DNA of 64,000 nucleotides from Cryoendolithus antarcticus (taxonomy: Eukaryota; Ascomycota; Dothideomycetes; Cladosporiales; Cladosporiaceae). Made by a program: the position numbers and the translations under genes. The notes beneath the pieces are model-generated. The model ran no database searches, had not been told where the DNA came from, and saw nothing but the letters and a program-made list of their open reading frames with translations. This document shows positions 63,001 through 64,000 of the stretch, in pieces. Within the stretch, counting starts at the first letter, position 1. The number at the start of each line of letters is the position of its first letter. The stretch lies in assembly GCA_002077065.1 (NCBI GenBank), contig NAJO01000007.1:434001-498000 (forward strand), written 5' to 3'.

Positions 63001-64000
63001 CGTTTGAGACCCCAGAAGATAGGGTAGCGAGCCCATGAGCGCTTGCCGTACTTCTTTGATACACCAACGGCACCGAAACCCTTCTGGTGGATGCGGAGGA
63101 TGCTGGCGCCAGCGTGAAGGAGATTGAAGACTTCGCCAAACTGTACGTACTTGCCCACAACCGACTCAGGCAGGTTGAAAACCGAGCAGATCTCGTCGAC
63201 TTCGCGCGGGTTGCGCATCGGCCAGAGACCTTGGAATTCAGCATTGTGGAGTGACAAGCAGCAAGGGACAGTATCAGGAAGCAGGTATAGCGGTGCGACG
63301 GTGCCGTGGTAGTCGTTGATGTGATACAAGTCGACGGGAAAGCGTCGCATGGCTTCAGCGATACACTGATTCCAGGCCGAGTAGTAAATCGCGGAGTCGA
63401 GATCATCCATGCGTGCCGGGTAAGGCTCCTTTGCAGTCTGTCTGCGGAACACAGGTGCATCCAGAAGCATGTAAGTGATGTTGGCGAGTTTGTGATACTG
63501 TACTTGCACCTCATATGTGCGGCCGAGAATCGTGACATCGATGGGAAGACCGGGTGTATCGACAGGGTAGTCGATTCCTCCAGCGCAAGGCACCACCCAG
63601 ACCAGATCCTGATGCTGCAGGTTCTTGCCCATCAGCTGCGCCATCACACCTAGACCACCGATCTTGATCTTGATATTCCAATCGGAGATGTCGTACTCCA
63701 TCGTACCGATCAGCACACATCGACGCTTGCCTTCGACAACAGCGCCAGCACCAAAGTTGTCCTGAATGATCGAGCCGCGCGAGTTCTCATGTGCAGGCAA
63801 GATCCGTGGGCTTGAGCTGGGTGATGATAGCGCACTGTTCTTCTCATCGAGCTTATTGCGGCGGTGGAAGACTTGCGCCATGACATTCTTCTTCTCAACC
63901 AGACCGATCTCGTTGAACTTGACGCCGTAGAAAGCGCGAATGTATAGCCAAGTGCCAAGAACCGCAGTGCCGACAGGCACGGTGGCCAACAGGATGAACA
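60030..64000 (-). CDS. Cell wall alpha-1,3-glucan synthase, C-terminal part
   Basis: The frame is open from the right edge (64000) to the stop at 60030, about 1320 codons; the N-terminal amylase-like region lies outside the window. The first visible residues ([33 protein letters not shown]) form the membrane segment that precedes the intracellular synthase domain. The GT5 (starch/glycogen synthase-like) domain follows: [67 protein letters not shown] and the acceptor-side [22 protein letters not shown]. A Ser/Pro-rich linker (about residues 590-800) leads to a multi-membrane-pass domain thought to export the glucan, ending [10 protein letters not shown]. Ags/Mok enzymes make alpha-1,3-glucan, which masks beta-glucan and glues hyphae. 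No intron is seen in this part. Which Ags paralogue this is cannot be told. Confidence 0.95.
   Translation of the reverse strand, partial: [1322 protein letters not shown]

Overview
The window is nuclear DNA from a filamentous ascomycete (Pezizomycotina). The signs are short GT-AG introns of about 50-120 bp with CTGAC/CTAAC-like branch points, a heterokaryon-incompatibility (HET) protein, an alpha-1,3-glucan synthase, a Pho80/Pcl-type cyclin, a fungal TPR-SET protein and several very long Ser/Pro-rich disordered proteins. A dothideomycete, possibly in the Capnodiales/Mycosphaerellales, is my inference from overall protein flavour and was not tested. No prokaryotic, viral, organellar or intact transposon sequence was recognised, and no tRNA or rRNA gene.

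Layout. 0-11 kb: 3' end of a HET gene, COQ3, a cytochrome P450, a RibD/CDA-type deaminase, a DNAJC9-like co-chaperone, a basic-amino-acid-type permease and an FLVCR-type MFS transporter (2 exons). 11-24 kb is a conserved housekeeping block: ribosomal protein eL8 (4 exons, the first being just the ATG), GINS subunit Psf3, proteasome activator Blm10/PA200 (2 exons) and the proteasome-associated HECT ligase Hul5. 24-30.7 kb looks accessory: a broken gene with two Zn(II)2Cys6-like segments, two tandem paralogous genes of an unrecognised family, and an ankyrin-repeat gene. 30.7-38 kb: two long disordered/coiled-coil proteins, one with a Cnn_1N-like motif. 38.6-47.5 kb: a Dal5-type MFS transporter (5 exons), a 2H phosphoesterase, a TPR-SET protein (4 exons), the Hsp90 co-chaperone Aha1 and dynactin p27 (DCTN6). 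48.7-64 kb: a long disordered protein, a two-exon uncharacterised protein, a secreted FAD-linked oxidase, a Pcl-type cyclin behind a very long ATG-free leader, and the C-terminal two-thirds or so of an alpha-1,3-glucan synthase that runs off the right edge.

How genes relate. There is no operon logic; genes are independent, many in divergent (shared promoter) or convergent pairs. Blm10 and Hul5, both proteasome-associated factors, are convergent neighbours. A P450, MFS transporters and an FAD oxidase are present, but they are far apart and without a PKS/NRPS/terpene backbone gene, so no secondary-metabolite cluster is claimed.

For spliced genes, start and end give the whole span and the exon boundaries are in the evidence; they were read by eye from splice sites, reading frame and family homology. 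The most unusual items are the tandem unknown family with a broken zinc-cluster gene beside it (24.8-28 kb), the roughly 930-bp ATG desert before the cyclin (57.27-58.20 kb), and a two-codon upstream ORF before BLM10.
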